From contig OZ241390.1 of assembly GCA_965200835.1 (NCBI GenBank), forward strand, positions 682,001 through 746,000: DNA of 64,000 nucleotides, in the 5' to 3' direction. Of this stretch, positions 45,497 through 55,238 are shown in pieces. The first letter of the stretch is position 1. Each line of letters starts with the position of its first letter. Under the pieces are notes generated by a model. The model did not search any database. It was not told where the DNA came from and saw nothing but the letters and a program-made list of their open reading frames with translations. Position numbers and translations under genes: made by a program. Source of the stretch: JAPPFW01 sp965200835 (GTDB lineage Bacteria; Actinomycetota; Acidimicrobiia; Spongiisociales; Spongiisociaceae).

Positions 45497-46312
45497 CCGC
45501 CGATCGAACAGCGACAGGCACACCACCCACACAGCTCACTCAGCCCGTGTTCAGCGCTTCAGTCTGTGGATTCGAGCCCCAGTGCCCCTGATCGAGCAAC
45601 AGACCGGAAGGCAGCAGGCCACCCCATGCGTCGATGTACCTGGAATGCCGCTCCCACACAGAGACCAAGACATAGAACCCATTGCTGACACCTGTTCGGA
45701 CCCTCGGAACCCGCGGCCTGCCGACACTGAGGGGAGAAAACGCGGCCGGGAAATAGCGATAGGCTTCGTCGCCAACCGGTCTGACGACGAGTGGCGGGCT
45801 GCCTGTACCGGCCTGACAATCTCCCAAGCTGCCCGGCTGGTCCGGCGGATGCCGCCGGCGGTGACGCGAGCGGTTCCTGAGTCGAGTACCTCCTGAAGAG
45901 CGAATGGAGGACGAGAATCCACTACCGACAGCGGCCCGAAACGTGTGACGCTGCCCCCATGCGGCTAACCGAAATTGCTCCTGAGTTGTGCCGCCAACTC
46001 CCGCCCGGTGCTTCAGCAGTTATCAGCTACCAATCACCCGCAACGGGGATTTTCGCGTTTTCCCGACCGCCCGATTTGCCCCTTCGGCCCCTCCCCCGCC
46101 ACCACCGTTCCTGGAGAAAGGTCGCGCTTGGAATGCCGCGACCGGTTGCACGGTTCCTGCTCCGATGATCCTCGGACGGCCGGGTCGACGTCAGAACTCG
46201 AACCGTCGGGTGATTACTATCGACCAATATGCCACGGGGGTGTGACAGATCCAACCCCTCGAGTCGTCAATTTGCTGCTAACCGGTCGGCGGCTCTGTTC
46301 TCCTACCGGTCC
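45497..46312. other. Gene-poor stretch with repeat copy
   Basis: This 816-base stretch holds copy 2 of the dispersed repeat (45782-45900). The remaining open frames on either strand are short and lack ribosome-binding sites or recognisable families. I see no RNA gene. Confidence 0.4.
45782..45900 (+). repeat. Dispersed ~120-bp repeat, copy 2
   Basis: It matches 34340-34460 in the same orientation, 11.4 kb away. The shared frame ends in CCTCCTGA in both. The copies border the heterocycle-catabolism operon and the dioxygenase/amidase area, so recombination between them could delete or invert what lies between (inference). Confidence 0.65.
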
Positions 46313-47389
46313 TCAGCGGATACGGCGGGCGATTTCGCTACCCACCTCATCGGTTGTGTTGGTCCCGCCCATGTCCCGCGTACCTACCCGGCCCTCGGCC
46401 AGTACTTCGGCAATGGCGTTGCCAACCGCCGCTGCCGCGTCCGGCTGTCCTAGATGATCCAGCATCATGCGCACCGCTTCTATGGAAGCTATCGGGTTCA
46501 CCCTGCGCATACCGGTGTACTTGGGTGCTGAACCGTGGATCGGCTCGAACATCGACGGGTACCTCCCCTCGGGATCGATGTTGCCACCGGCCGCAAAGCC
46601 CATACCTCCCTGGAGCATGGCGCCGAGGTCGGTGATGATGTCACCAAACAGGTTGGACGCCACGACCACATCGAACCACTCCGGGTTCTTCACCATCCAC
46701 ATCGTCAGGGCGTCCACCAGCGCCATGTCGGTTTCGACATCCAGAAAACGACCGGCCACCTCCTCGAACACTTCATCCCAGAACACCATCGAGTAGTTGA
46801 GCGCATTGGACTTCGTGCAGTTGGTGACCCTCCCGACTGGTGCTTCGGGACCCAGCTTGGCGCGGGACCGGGCCAGCTCGAAGGAGTAGTGCATCACCCG
46901 CCGGCAACCCTTGTAGGTGAACACTCCGGTCTGCAACGCCACCCCGTCCGGAGTGCCTGCCTCGAACACCCCGCCCTGCGCGGCGTACTCGCCCTCGGTG
47001 TTCTCACGGACTACCACCATGTCCACCGTCTCGGGAGTAGCGGTGCGGATCGGGGTATCTACGCCGGGATACAGCCGGATGGGCCGCAGGTTGACGTACT
47101 GGTCGAACCCACGCCTAATCCCCAGGATCAGCTCCAGAGAAAGGTGATCGGGCACCTTGGACACATCGCCCACCGACCCGAGGAAGATCGCATCGAAGCT
47201 TGCCAGTGTTTCCAGGTAGTCGGGCGGCATCATCCGGCCGTCAGCCAGATAGCGGTCACAACCCCAATCGAACCATTCGGTCTCTACCTCGAAGTGATAG
47301 CGCTGGGCGGCCGCTCTGAGAACCCGCTCCGCTTCCTTGGACACCTCGGGACCGATCCCGTCCGCCGGAATGACAGCTATCCGATACAT
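46313..47389 (-). CDS. Tartrate/D-malate-type decarboxylating dehydrogenase
   Basis: The 358-residue enzyme belongs to the isocitrate/isopropylmalate dehydrogenase family. AVIPADGIGPEVSKEAERVL, WFDWGCDRYLADGRMMP, FLGSVGDVSKVPDHLSLELIL, RRGFDQYVNLRPIRLYPGVDTPI, VVRENTEGEYAAQGG and MFEPIHGSAPKYTG are characteristic of tartrate dehydrogenase/D-malate dehydrogenase, not leucine-pathway LeuB. It oxidatively decarboxylates a 2-hydroxy acid with NAD+ and a divalent metal. It follows hyuB in the same direction after 130 bases and probably ends that four-gene operon. The natural substrate of the local pathway may differ from tartrate. Confidence 0.88.
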   Translation of the reverse strand: MYRIAVIPADGIGPEVSKEAERVLRAAAQRYHFEVETEWFDWGCDRYLADGRMMPPDYLETLASFDAIFLGSVGDVSKVPDHLSLELILGIRRGFDQYVNLRPIRLYPGVDTPIRTATPETVDMVVVRENTEGEYAAQGGVFEAGTPDGVALQTGVFTYKGCRRVMHYSFELARSRAKLGPEAPVGRVTNCTKSNALNYSMVFWDEVFEEVAGRFLDVETDMALVDALTMWMVKNPEWFDVVVASNLFGDIITDLGAMLQGGMGFAAGGNIDPEGRYPSMFEPIHGSAPKYTGMRRVNPIASIEAVRMMLDHLGQPDAAAAVGNAIAEVLAEGRVGTRDMGGTNTTDEVGSEIARRIR

Positions 47390-47518
47390 GGCTTGGACCC
47401 CTCGGTCGACAGATCAAGCACCGTAACACCACCCCGTAGGCGGTCTCAAACTACCCGACCACGGATGTGTCGGCTGCCTTGCGGACTTTGCACCCAGTCC
47501 AGGATGGTGGAGCCGGAG

Positions 47519-49258
47519 CTACTCGCTGGCCGGTTCTTGGAGCTCCGGCATCACACGTCGCCCGACCGGGGTGGCGGAGCCGTCCGCTTCCACCCTGACC
47601 CCATAGACCTCCTCCGCCTGCTGGAGGGAGACATATCCGTCCAACACGTCCTCGGCCACCAGCTCCACAGGACGATCCAGCGGATTACCCCAACCTCCGC
47701 CGCCGGCCGACAGGTTGCGGAAACCCTCCCCTGGCTGCATGGTGAACCTCTCCATCCGTGACCGGTGCGCTCGCTCGGTGTCGGGCCACACGATCATGGC
47801 ATTGGTCTCGGGCTCGTGCCCGCCTCGCAGGGCCCACGGCTTGGTCTTGGTCTTCTTCTTCATCGACAGCAGCTCGCCGGTGGCCAGGAACTTGACCTCT
47901 CGGCAGACTCCCAACCCGCCCCGCCATCGTCCGGCGCCTCCCGAGTCCTGCCGTAGCTCCAGCCGTTCATGGAAGATAGGGGATTTGTGCTCCAGCACCT
48001 CGATCGAGGTGTTGCGCACCGCCGTGGTGGAGAGATGCTGCAGAGCGGTAGCGCCGTCGTGAGTAGGGGTGGCCCCCCATCCGATTCCCTCGTTGTTGCT
48101 GACCGCATACATCTCTCCGGTATCGGGGTGAGTCCCCACCGCCATGAACCCCGGCTCGTCGGAGCCGGAGGAAGCCGCGATCCGGTCCATACCTTGGGCC
48201 AGCGCCTTGTGAATGAGCTCGAAGGCCGCCATACCCGTCCAGAGGGTGAAGGTGGCAGCCGGGTAGACGGCATGGAAAAGGTTTCCGGGCGGGCAGGTAA
48301 CGGTGAGAGGGTCATAGTGGCCATGGTTCGCCGGCGTGTTGGGCGTGGTGAGCGACTTGAAAACGGTTTTGGCCAGGCTCATGGTCTTGCCGAACGGCAT
48401 GTTCACCGGACCGGGCACCGCATCGTCGGAGTCCCCGTAGTCGACCTCGAATCTCTCCCCGTCGATGGTGACCGTCACCGCCATCTTGATGAGATCGTGG
48501 GAGATGCCGTCGTCGTCCAGCCAGTCGTAGGCCGACCATTGTCCATCAGGCATGGCCGCTACGGCTTCGGAGGCAGTGCGGGCGCCATGCTCGATGATCC
48601 GGTCGATCGCTGCATCCACGGTGGCCAGACCGAACTTGGCCCAGATCTGATGGAGACGGCGCTCACCGACTCGGAGAGCCGAGACCTGGGCATTGAAATC
48701 CCCGATGATGGTGTCGGGCATGCGCGAGTTGTACCGAAGGATCGCCATGATCTGAGGGTCCGGCTCACCCCGCCTGATCAGCTTCACGCCCGGCATGATG
48801 AGGCCCTCCTGGTGGATGGAGGTGGAATCCAGCACGTAGCCGGGATCCTTCGCCCCCAGGTCCATCCAGTGGGCACGCACCGCCAGGAAGGCATCGGGAA
48901 GATCGCTACCTTCGCAGAACACCGGGGTGAACAGCATGGCGTCGTACACATGCGCCCCACTCCAGTAGGGATAGTTGATCATGACTACATCGCCCGGATG
49001 GAGGTTCTCGATTCCTACCTTTTCCACGCCTTTGTGGATGGCATAGTCGTTGGCACCCAGGAAGGACAGGACACCCGACGACTCGGAGATCAGCCGTTGA
49101 TCCCGGTCGTACATAGAGATCCCGAAGTCGAGCACCTCGTAGATCACCGGATTGAAAGCGGTGCGCACCAGAGTGCGGCGCATCTGCTCGGCAGTGGAGT
49201 TGAGATAGTGGCGGATCACCTCCACGGTGGCGCCATCCAGACGCGGGGCCTCGCTCAT
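47519..49258 (-). CDS. hyuB: Hydantoinase B / 5-oxoprolinase-family subunit
   Basis: The 579-residue protein matches HyuB: EVIRHYLNSTAEQMRRTLVRTAFNPVIYEVLDFG at the start, GDVVMINYPYWSGAHVYDAMLF, PFGKTMSLAKTVFKSLTTP and SAGGGGWGNPLDRPVELVAEDVLDGYVS at the end. With HyuA it forms ATP-dependent N-methylhydantoinase, 5-oxoprolinase or acetone carboxylase-type complexes; which one cannot be read. Its ATG overlaps the HyuA stop by four bases. Very long open frames on the opposite strand (such as 47969-49390) are shadows of its high-GC codon pattern. Confidence 0.9.
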   Translation of the reverse strand: MSEAPRLDGATVEVIRHYLNSTAEQMRRTLVRTAFNPVIYEVLDFGISMYDRDQRLISESSGVLSFLGANDYAIHKGVEKVGIENLHPGDVVMINYPYWSGAHVYDAMLFTPVFCEGSDLPDAFLAVRAHWMDLGAKDPGYVLDSTSIHQEGLIMPGVKLIRRGEPDPQIMAILRYNSRMPDTIIGDFNAQVSALRVGERRLHQIWAKFGLATVDAAIDRIIEHGARTASEAVAAMPDGQWSAYDWLDDDGISHDLIKMAVTVTIDGERFEVDYGDSDDAVPGPVNMPFGKTMSLAKTVFKSLTTPNTPANHGHYDPLTVTCPPGNLFHAVYPAATFTLWTGMAAFELIHKALAQGMDRIAASSGSDEPGFMAVGTHPDTGEMYAVSNNEGIGWGATPTHDGATALQHLSTTAVRNTSIEVLEHKSPIFHERLELRQDSGGAGRWRGGLGVCREVKFLATGELLSMKKKTKTKPWALRGGHEPETNAMIVWPDTERAHRSRMERFTMQPGEGFRNLSAGGGGWGNPLDRPVELVAEDVLDGYVSLQQAEEVYGVRVEADGSATPVGRRVMPELQEPASE

Positions 49259-51294
49259 CTCACCACCAGGTTTCCGGCCGAATCAGGAACGGCCCGCTGG
49301 TCACTGTGGATCACGGTCACGCAGGTCGGCTCCCGGATAATGGCGGGACCCTGGACCTCTACACCGGCCGGAAGCAGGGCCCGCTCGTAGACCGGAAAGA
49401 GGCTCCGCTCCCGAGTGGCAAAGTCGAAAGCCTCCCGCTCCCCTATCCGGCCCTCGCCTCCCTCTGCTACGGCCGAACTGCTGCCCCCCCAAAAGCCCGC
49501 CGGTTTGTCCAGCCGCCCGATCGCTCTGACTCGGGCAGTGAGGATCTGTACTTGCTCCGCTAGGTTGTGCCCGTAGCGTTCATGGTGCCGTTCGTGGAAC
49601 TTGGCGGCCATCGAATGCTGGTCGTCCTTGACCTCCAGATCGATCGACAAGGTGTGCTCCTGGCCGTGATAGCGCAGGTCCAGCCTCCTAAGCAACACCC
49701 GGTTCTGGTGCGGCACCGACTGGGCCGCCAGTACCTGATCGGCTTCGGTCTCTAGCTGGGCGAACACTCCTTGCAGTCGAGGAAAGGCCGCCTCGTCAAG
49801 CGGGGCGAGCACCGTCTGGCCCAGGTCGTATTCGAGGTCGGACATCAGCATTCCCCAGGCGGAGAACACAGCCGGAGCGGCGGGCACTACCACCTCCGGC
49901 AGCTCCATTTCCCTGGCGAGGAGCGGGGCCAGCATAGGGCCGGCACCACCAAAAGCCACCAGCGAGAACTCTCTCGGATCCAAGCCCCGCTCCACGGTGA
50001 TCTCCCGAATGGCCCCGACCGTGCGGGCCAGCAGCACGTCGAAGACGGAGGCCGCGGCCAGCTCGGTGGTCATCCCAAGGGGCTCGGCCAGCTTGGTCCT
50101 CACCCCCCGGACCGCCGCCTCCTCGTCCAGCCGTATCTCCCCTCCCAGGAACTCGTCGGCGGCCAGGTATCCCAGACACAGGGAAGCATCGGTGACGGTC
50201 GGTTCGGTGTTTCCCTTCCCGTAACAGATCGGACCGGGAACCGCGCCGGCGCTCCGGGGCCCGACCCGCAGGAGACCCTTGTCCATCCAGGCGATGGACC
50301 CTCCGCCCGCACCGATGGTGCGGATGTCGAATACCGGTATCCGTATCGGCAGGCTCTCGATCTCGGCTTCGTAGACCTCGGTGGGAGCGCCGTCCACGAT
50401 CACACACGCGTCCAGGCTGGTCCCTCCCACATCGAAGGAGATCAGAGAGGAGCGTCCCGTCGCCTCCCCCAAGCTGATCGTCCCCGCGATGCCTCCGGCC
50501 GGACCGGAGAAGACGGTCAGGAGAGGCGACATCCGAGCTATGTCCGAGGTCATCGCCCCGCCGGCCGAGCGCATGATGAGGAACGATCCTTCGAAGTCCC
50601 GCCTGCGGAGGCGATCCTCCAGCTCGGTGAGATACCGATCCAGAATCGGTCGGATATAGGCATCGGCAACCGTGGTGGAGGTCCGCTCGTACTCGTGATA
50701 TTCCCTCACAAGATCCACTGACACCGAAACTGAGAGATCCGGAAACGCTTCGGTCAGAAGTCGCTTGGCGGTTTCCTCGTGGAAGCTGTTGGCGTAGGAG
50801 TGGAGGAAGCAGACGGCTACCGAGTCCACCCCCCGCTCGAGGAGCAGCCGGCCGGCCTCGATGACCGCCCGATGGTCGAGGTCATCGATCACCTTGCCGG
50901 TATGGTCGATGCGTCCGGGAACACCCACCGTGTGGCGGCGGCGGACCAGCAGGGGCGGCCGCACATACTGGAAGTCGTACATGGATCCGCGGGGCAGATC
51001 ACCGCGGGCGATCTCGAATATGTCCCGGAACCCGGCGTTGGTAACTATTCCGGTCACGGAACCTTTACGCTCGAGGATGGCATTGAGCCCCAGCGTGGTG
51101 CCGTGGGTGTAGACCGAAGCCTGGTCGAGCGCCACCCCGGTGGATCCGGTAGCGGTGATCACGCCTTCGGCCGGGTTGGCGGGAGTGGTCGGCGCCTTGC
51201 GTACCGTGATCCTCCCGGTCCGCTCGTCATAGGCAACCGCGTCGACGAAAGTGCCGCCTATGTCCACCGCTAGGCGGTATCTGCGTTCGTTCAT
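49255..51294 (-). CDS. hyuA: Hydantoinase A / 5-oxoprolinase-family subunit
   Basis: The 679-residue subunit begins RLAVDIGGTFVDAVAYDERTG, the ATPase phosphate-1 motif, followed by VYTHGTTLGLNAILERKG, VSVDLVREYHEYERTSTTVADAYI, RSAGGAMTSDIARMSPLLTVFSGPAGG, LISFDVGGTSLDACVI and LVAFGGAGPMLAPLLAREME. It couples ATP hydrolysis to ring opening of a cyclic amide or imide with HyuB. The amidohydrolase gene lies 40 bases upstream on the same strand. A metal-dependent dihydropyrimidinase (36502) occurs in the same window, so two different ring-opening systems coexist. Confidence 0.92.
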   Translation of the reverse strand: MNERRYRLAVDIGGTFVDAVAYDERTGRITVRKAPTTPANPAEGVITATGSTGVALDQASVYTHGTTLGLNAILERKGSVTGIVTNAGFRDIFEIARGDLPRGSMYDFQYVRPPLLVRRRHTVGVPGRIDHTGKVIDDLDHRAVIEAGRLLLERGVDSVAVCFLHSYANSFHEETAKRLLTEAFPDLSVSVSVDLVREYHEYERTSTTVADAYIRPILDRYLTELEDRLRRRDFEGSFLIMRSAGGAMTSDIARMSPLLTVFSGPAGGIAGTISLGEATGRSSLISFDVGGTSLDACVIVDGAPTEVYEAEIESLPIRIPVFDIRTIGAGGGSIAWMDKGLLRVGPRSAGAVPGPICYGKGNTEPTVTDASLCLGYLAADEFLGGEIRLDEEAAVRGVRTKLAEPLGMTTELAAASVFDVLLARTVGAIREITVERGLDPREFSLVAFGGAGPMLAPLLAREMELPEVVVPAAPAVFSAWGMLMSDLEYDLGQTVLAPLDEAAFPRLQGVFAQLETEADQVLAAQSVPHQNRVLLRRLDLRYHGQEHTLSIDLEVKDDQHSMAAKFHERHHERYGHNLAEQVQILTARVRAIGRLDKPAGFWGGSSSAVAEGGEGRIGEREAFDFATRERSLFPVYERALLPAGVEVQGPAIIREPTCVTVIHSDQRAVPDSAGNLVVR

Positions 51295-51334
51295 GCTCTA
51301 CTTCGGCGAGTCGGCGAACCGGACGGGGTCGGGA

Positions 51335-52516
51335 TCAGGAAACCGGCCACTCGTTCCTCACGACACGACCGGATTGCATCACGAAGGAAATCTTCCGCAT
51401 CGCAGCCACATCGGAGAGTGGGTCCTCTTCGACAGCCACTAGGTCGGCGACCTTCCCCTCCTCGATAGTACCGATCTCGGACTCCATTCCCAAGAGCCGA
51501 GCGGCGTTGGAGGTTGCCCCGGCCAGTGCCAAGTGCGGGCGCAGCCCGGCCCCCTGCATCAGTCCCATCTCGTGCACCGCTACCGAAGTACCGTCGATGG
51601 GATCACCGGGCGGATAGTCGGTGCCGTTGACCATGGTCACTCCGGCCGCCACGGCCCGGCGGATGCTGGCCAGATGCATGGGACCCACTTCGAGGGAGGT
51701 CTCGATTTGGAAGTCCTCGAAACCTTTCCATCGCATCCACTCCTGGGAACGGGTGACACACAGGGTGGGGGTGAGGAACACGTTCTCCGCCGCCATCCTC
51801 CCGGCCGTCTCCTCGTCCAGGTCGTAGGCGTGCTCGAACGAGCGGATTCCAGCATCCAGCGCCCAGTTGATAGCCAGGGACGAGGCGGCATGGGCCACCA
51901 CATAGGTGTCTCGTTCGCTAGCGGCCCCGACGGTGGCCTGCATCTCTGCCTTGCTCATCTCGGGATGGTCGAAGGTCTCGCCCAGATTGGCGATCCCGCC
52001 GGTGATGAAGACCTTGATGTGCGAGCAGCCGGCATCCAGCTCGGCCAGGGCCGCCTCCCGGAAGGCTTCGGGTCCGTCAGCGATCGCACTGCCGTGTCCG
52101 GACCCGTGCCCGCCCGGAGTGGAGATCGCCCGACCGGCGCCCACGATCCTGGGAACGTCAGCCCAGCCCGCCCGAGCGGCTTCCGCCAGCAACAGGTCGG
52201 CCCGGTTCAATTCGTGCACGCAGCGGATAGTGGTTACTCCGGCCCGCAGCGCATCCTGGGCTCTCCCATAGGCACGCAGCACGGTTAGACCGGGATTCTC
52301 GTTCTCGTCAGTGGCCGAGAAGGGGTAGACCACCGAGAGGTGGGTGTGAACCGAGATGAGCCCGGGCACCAGGTAACGACCCTCCAGGCTCATCCGCTCC
52401 CCGGCACCTGGCTGCTTCTGGATGGCGCCGATCCTGCCTCCGGAGATCTCCACGCTCACCCCATCCCGGATCTCCCCGGTCACCACATCGACCACCCTGG
52501 CATCGGTCAACCACAT
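51335..52516 (-). CDS. Metal-dependent amidohydrolase (imidazolonepropionase-like)
   Basis: The 393-residue TIM-barrel hydrolase has LVPGLISVHTHLSVVYPF (HxH), a Lys in HIKVFITGG, the metal His motifs VVAHAASS and FEHAYDLDEE, Asp in NGTDYPPGD and an end typical of the family (IEEGKVADLVAVEEDPLSDV). The sequence resembles imidazolonepropionase-related amidohydrolases of broad substrate choice, including prolidase-like ones. GTG/ATG choices: ATG 52516 follows GGGAGGT; an upstream frame to 52780 lacks such a site. It starts the operon with hyuA, hyuB and the dehydrogenase. Confidence 0.88.
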   Translation of the reverse strand: MWLTDARVVDVVTGEIRDGVSVEISGGRIGAIQKQPGAGERMSLEGRYLVPGLISVHTHLSVVYPFSATDENENPGLTVLRAYGRAQDALRAGVTTIRCVHELNRADLLLAEAARAGWADVPRIVGAGRAISTPGGHGSGHGSAIADGPEAFREAALAELDAGCSHIKVFITGGIANLGETFDHPEMSKAEMQATVGAASERDTYVVAHAASSLAINWALDAGIRSFEHAYDLDEETAGRMAAENVFLTPTLCVTRSQEWMRWKGFEDFQIETSLEVGPMHLASIRRAVAAGVTMVNGTDYPPGDPIDGTSVAVHEMGLMQGAGLRPHLALAGATSNAARLLGMESEIGTIEEGKVADLVAVEEDPLSDVAAMRKISFVMQSGRVVRNEWPVS

Positions 52517-52849
52517 CTTCCTACCTCCCTGTTCCGGTCCGGGGATCACCGGAAGCAACGCTGGCCGGCCGACAGTTCCCTGGCCCGCCGTTGTGTCGAC
52601 TCCGATCGCGATCACCCACAGAGTAAGAGTATCGGAGCGATGCCCGGCCATTGACACTCCTGCGACCATCCACGGTTGGACGCCGACCACCAGGCGTAAT
52701 TCCTGTGTGCCACTCCTCGGGAAGGGACCGTTCAGAGGCCTGCATGGAATACGATCAACCGGTGTGAGGCTCGCCGGCACCAGGGACAGGACTTTCGCAA
52801 CCTACCGTGAGATTAGGGGGCGGGAACCTGGCCGGAGCGGATCCTGGCC
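52517..52849. other. Divergent region between amidohydrolase and manA
   Basis: The region between these two divergent genes presumably carries both promoters. The amidohydrolase ribosome-binding site is at 52517-52530. Open frames on the minus strand cross it but have no start signals or family match. No operator or RNA gene is evident. Confidence 0.35.
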
Positions 52850-53854
52850 ATGACCCCTCCCGGCTTGCTGGCGCTCGATCCGATCATGGTTCCCAAGCCA
52901 TGGGGCGGCACCAGGCTGGCCGACCTAGGCAAGACACCTCCGGCCCATCCGCCCTCCCCCGCCCGCTACGGGGAGTCATGGGAAGTGGCCGACCTGCCCG
53001 ACTCCGCGCTGGGTCCTTCCAAACGGGGAAGGACCTGTGTGGCTGACGGACCCCATCGGGGCAAGACCCTCCGTAGGCTCATCGCTGAGCACGGTACGGC
53101 CCTGCTCGGTTCCGCATCTCCCACGTCCGGTGGCGACTTCCCGCTCCTGTTCAAGCTGCTCGACACCTCCCAGCATCTGTCCATCCAGGTCCACCCCGAC
53201 GAGATCCGGGCAGCTACCCATCCGGCCTGGCAACCCAAGACGGAGTCCTGGTACGTGATCGAAGCTGAGCCGGACGCGGTTATCTACAAAGGCTTCCGGC
53301 CGCGGATAAGCGTGGACGAGGTCCGGTCTACGGCGGGCACATCCGACCTGGTCCACCTATTGCAACCGGTGACCGTGCAACGGGGGGACTTCCATCATCT
53401 ACCGGCTGGAACGGTGCATGCTTTGGGGGCCGGGATAACCGTGGCCGAGGTTCAAACCCCGTCCGACACCACCTTCCGCTTGTACGACTGGACCGAGGAA
53501 TACGATCGCCCACCCCGGCAACTGCAGATCGGACCAGCACTCGACGCACTGATGTTCGAATCACCACCGGCTCCTTCCCAGCGCCCGATGGCCGGAGAAG
53601 GAGTACGGCTCCTGGTCGACACCCCCCACTACTGGATCCGTGAGCACCGCAGTTCCAAGCTACCCATGCCCGTACGAGATGTTCCCGAGTTACGCATCTT
53701 GGCCGTCGTGGACGGACGGGTTGTAGTCCAGACCGACACCTCCCCTCCGATGGAGCTCGGTAAGGGATCAACCGTAGTAATCCCAGCAGCCGTCGCCACC
53801 TCCACCACGGCCTGGCCATCCGGGAGTGCCGTAGCGCTTGAGATCGGTCTGTAA
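52850..53854 (+). CDS. manA: Mannose-6-phosphate isomerase, class I
   Basis: The 334-residue zinc enzyme links fructose 6-phosphate with mannose 6-phosphate, feeding GDP-mannose synthesis. Family hallmarks are PKPWGGTRLADL, ESWEVADLPD, FPLLFKLLDTSQHLSIQVHPDEI (Gln and His Zn ligands), KTESWYVIEAEPDAVIYKGFR (Glu ligand) and HLPAGTVHALGAGITVAEVQTPSDTTFRLYDW (final His ligand). It is shorter than E. coli ManA because the helical insert is reduced, as in many actinobacterial and Bacillus-type enzymes. It may supply sugars for the surface polysaccharide genes at the left of the window. Confidence 0.92.
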   Translation: MTPPGLLALDPIMVPKPWGGTRLADLGKTPPAHPPSPARYGESWEVADLPDSALGPSKRGRTCVADGPHRGKTLRRLIAEHGTALLGSASPTSGGDFPLLFKLLDTSQHLSIQVHPDEIRAATHPAWQPKTESWYVIEAEPDAVIYKGFRPRISVDEVRSTAGTSDLVHLLQPVTVQRGDFHHLPAGTVHALGAGITVAEVQTPSDTTFRLYDWTEEYDRPPRQLQIGPALDALMFESPPAPSQRPMAGEGVRLLVDTPHYWIREHRSSKLPMPVRDVPELRILAVVDGRVVVQTDTSPPMELGKGSTVVIPAAVATSTTAWPSGSAVALEIGL

Positions 53855-53982
53855 TGACTACGTGCGTCCTGCCTTACCAACGAAGAGTTGCACGACTGGC
53901 ACTTGTGGCCATTACAGTACGATTCCCCATACGATCGTGGCCAGCGCAGCCAACGTAGGTCCTGCGTGAGACAAGGGTAGGA

Positions 53983-55236
53983 ATGATCACGCTAGTTGAA
54001 GCCCTAAACTATCGCTGTCTCAAGTACGTATATAGAACACTCGAAGCCTTTCACGTGCTCGTAGGACCTAACGCTTCCGGTAAGACCACATTCATGGACA
54101 CGATCGGCTTCATGAGTGATCTACTGTTGTACGGCCTTGACGAGGCTATTGAACGGCAGACTTCAAACCCCCTTGATCTGCTCTACCAGCATAGAGGAAC
54201 GCGATTTGAGTTAGCTGTGGAGGCGAGAGTACCCGATGATCAGCGGAGCCAGATGGCCAAGCCCGAGTTATCCACCATAAGATATGAGATTGCTATAGGG
54301 TTTGATGAAACCAACCGTGCCTTCGAGTTCAAGGCTGAGAGACTTCTGTTAAAAACGTGTAACACCCAACCTAGACCACTTCGTCTATCCTTTCCGGAGG
54401 TTATTGATCCCCCCTCATCCTTAGCCATACCCAGATCAGGTACCAAGTATCTCTTGAACAAAGTCCCAAGAGGAACCGACAACTACTATAGTGAAGCCCG
54501 CTCACGATCAAGACGAAGCTGGGCACCTTCATACAACCTCGGGCCGAAACGATCTGCCTTCCACAACCTTCCTCCAGATGAAGGATCCTTTCCTGTTGCG
54601 ACCTGGTTTCGGGAATACCTGCAATCAGGTGTACAGAAACTAACACTCAACAGTCATGTCATGAAACGCCCAAGCTCACCACACAAGGCTAAGGGACTAT
54701 CCCTTGACGGATCTAATCTTCCATGGGTTATAGCCCGCCTTCAGAAACAAGATCCAGATAGGCATCGGGCGTGGATACTGCATCTTCAGACTGTGCTTCC
54801 CGATCTGGTTGATATTTCAACAGTCGAACGCCCCGAGGACCGACATCGTTACATGCGATATCAGTATTCGAGCGGACTTGACCTGCCATCCTGGATGGTA
54901 TCAGATGGTACCTTGAGGCTTACAGCCTTGACTTTACTAGCATATCTACCCGATCTAACTGGTATCCTTCTGATTGAAGAACCTGAAAATGGCATACATC
55001 CAATGGCAGTGTCGGCTGCCTACGATTCTCTCTCCTCACTCTATGGAGCTCAGGTGTTGCTTGCTTCTCACTCTTCGGTCTTGTTGAGCGCCTCCAAAAG
55101 GGACGAGATCTTGTGCTTCGGCCAGGATCAACATGGTGCAACAGACATTGTGCCAGGGTCTGAGCATCCCGCCCTTCGAAACTGGCAGCGCACTGCTGAT
55201 CTCGGTATGCTGCTCGCCTCGGGTGTATTGGGCTGA
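53983..55236 (+). CDS. AAA-family ATPase of OLD/RloA-like type, probable defence
   Basis: The 417-residue ATPase starts LVEALNYRCLKYVYRTLEAFHVLVGPNASGKTTFMD with Walker A GPNASGKTT at residues 28-36. Walker B with doubled acids, ILLIEEPENGIHP, is at ~328-340 and the switch His in LLASHSS at ~361. This compact SMC-like/ABC-like layout (AAA_15/AAA_21) is that of OLD, RloA and PARIS-type AriA ATPases. The next gene starts two bases after its stop and encodes a Toprim-like protein, as in such defence pairs. Both genes are much AT-richer than manA and gnd on either side, so they were probably acquired as a unit. Closest described system is uncertain. Confidence 0.82.
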   Translation: MITLVEALNYRCLKYVYRTLEAFHVLVGPNASGKTTFMDTIGFMSDLLLYGLDEAIERQTSNPLDLLYQHRGTRFELAVEARVPDDQRSQMAKPELSTIRYEIAIGFDETNRAFEFKAERLLLKTCNTQPRPLRLSFPEVIDPPSSLAIPRSGTKYLLNKVPRGTDNYYSEARSRSRRSWAPSYNLGPKRSAFHNLPPDEGSFPVATWFREYLQSGVQKLTLNSHVMKRPSSPHKAKGLSLDGSNLPWVIARLQKQDPDRHRAWILHLQTVLPDLVDISTVERPEDRHRYMRYQYSSGLDLPSWMVSDGTLRLTALTLLAYLPDLTGILLIEEPENGIHPMAVSAAYDSLSSLYGAQVLLASHSSVLLSASKRDEILCFGQDQHGATDIVPGSEHPALRNWQRTADLGMLLASGVLG

Positions 55237-55238
55237 CC

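Noticed and set aside
46535..49390. Long plus-strand open frames (408 and 473 codons) opposite the dehydrogenase and hyuB
   Set aside because: They have biased composition rich in His, Arg and Gly, no family motif, and lie antisense to clear genes.
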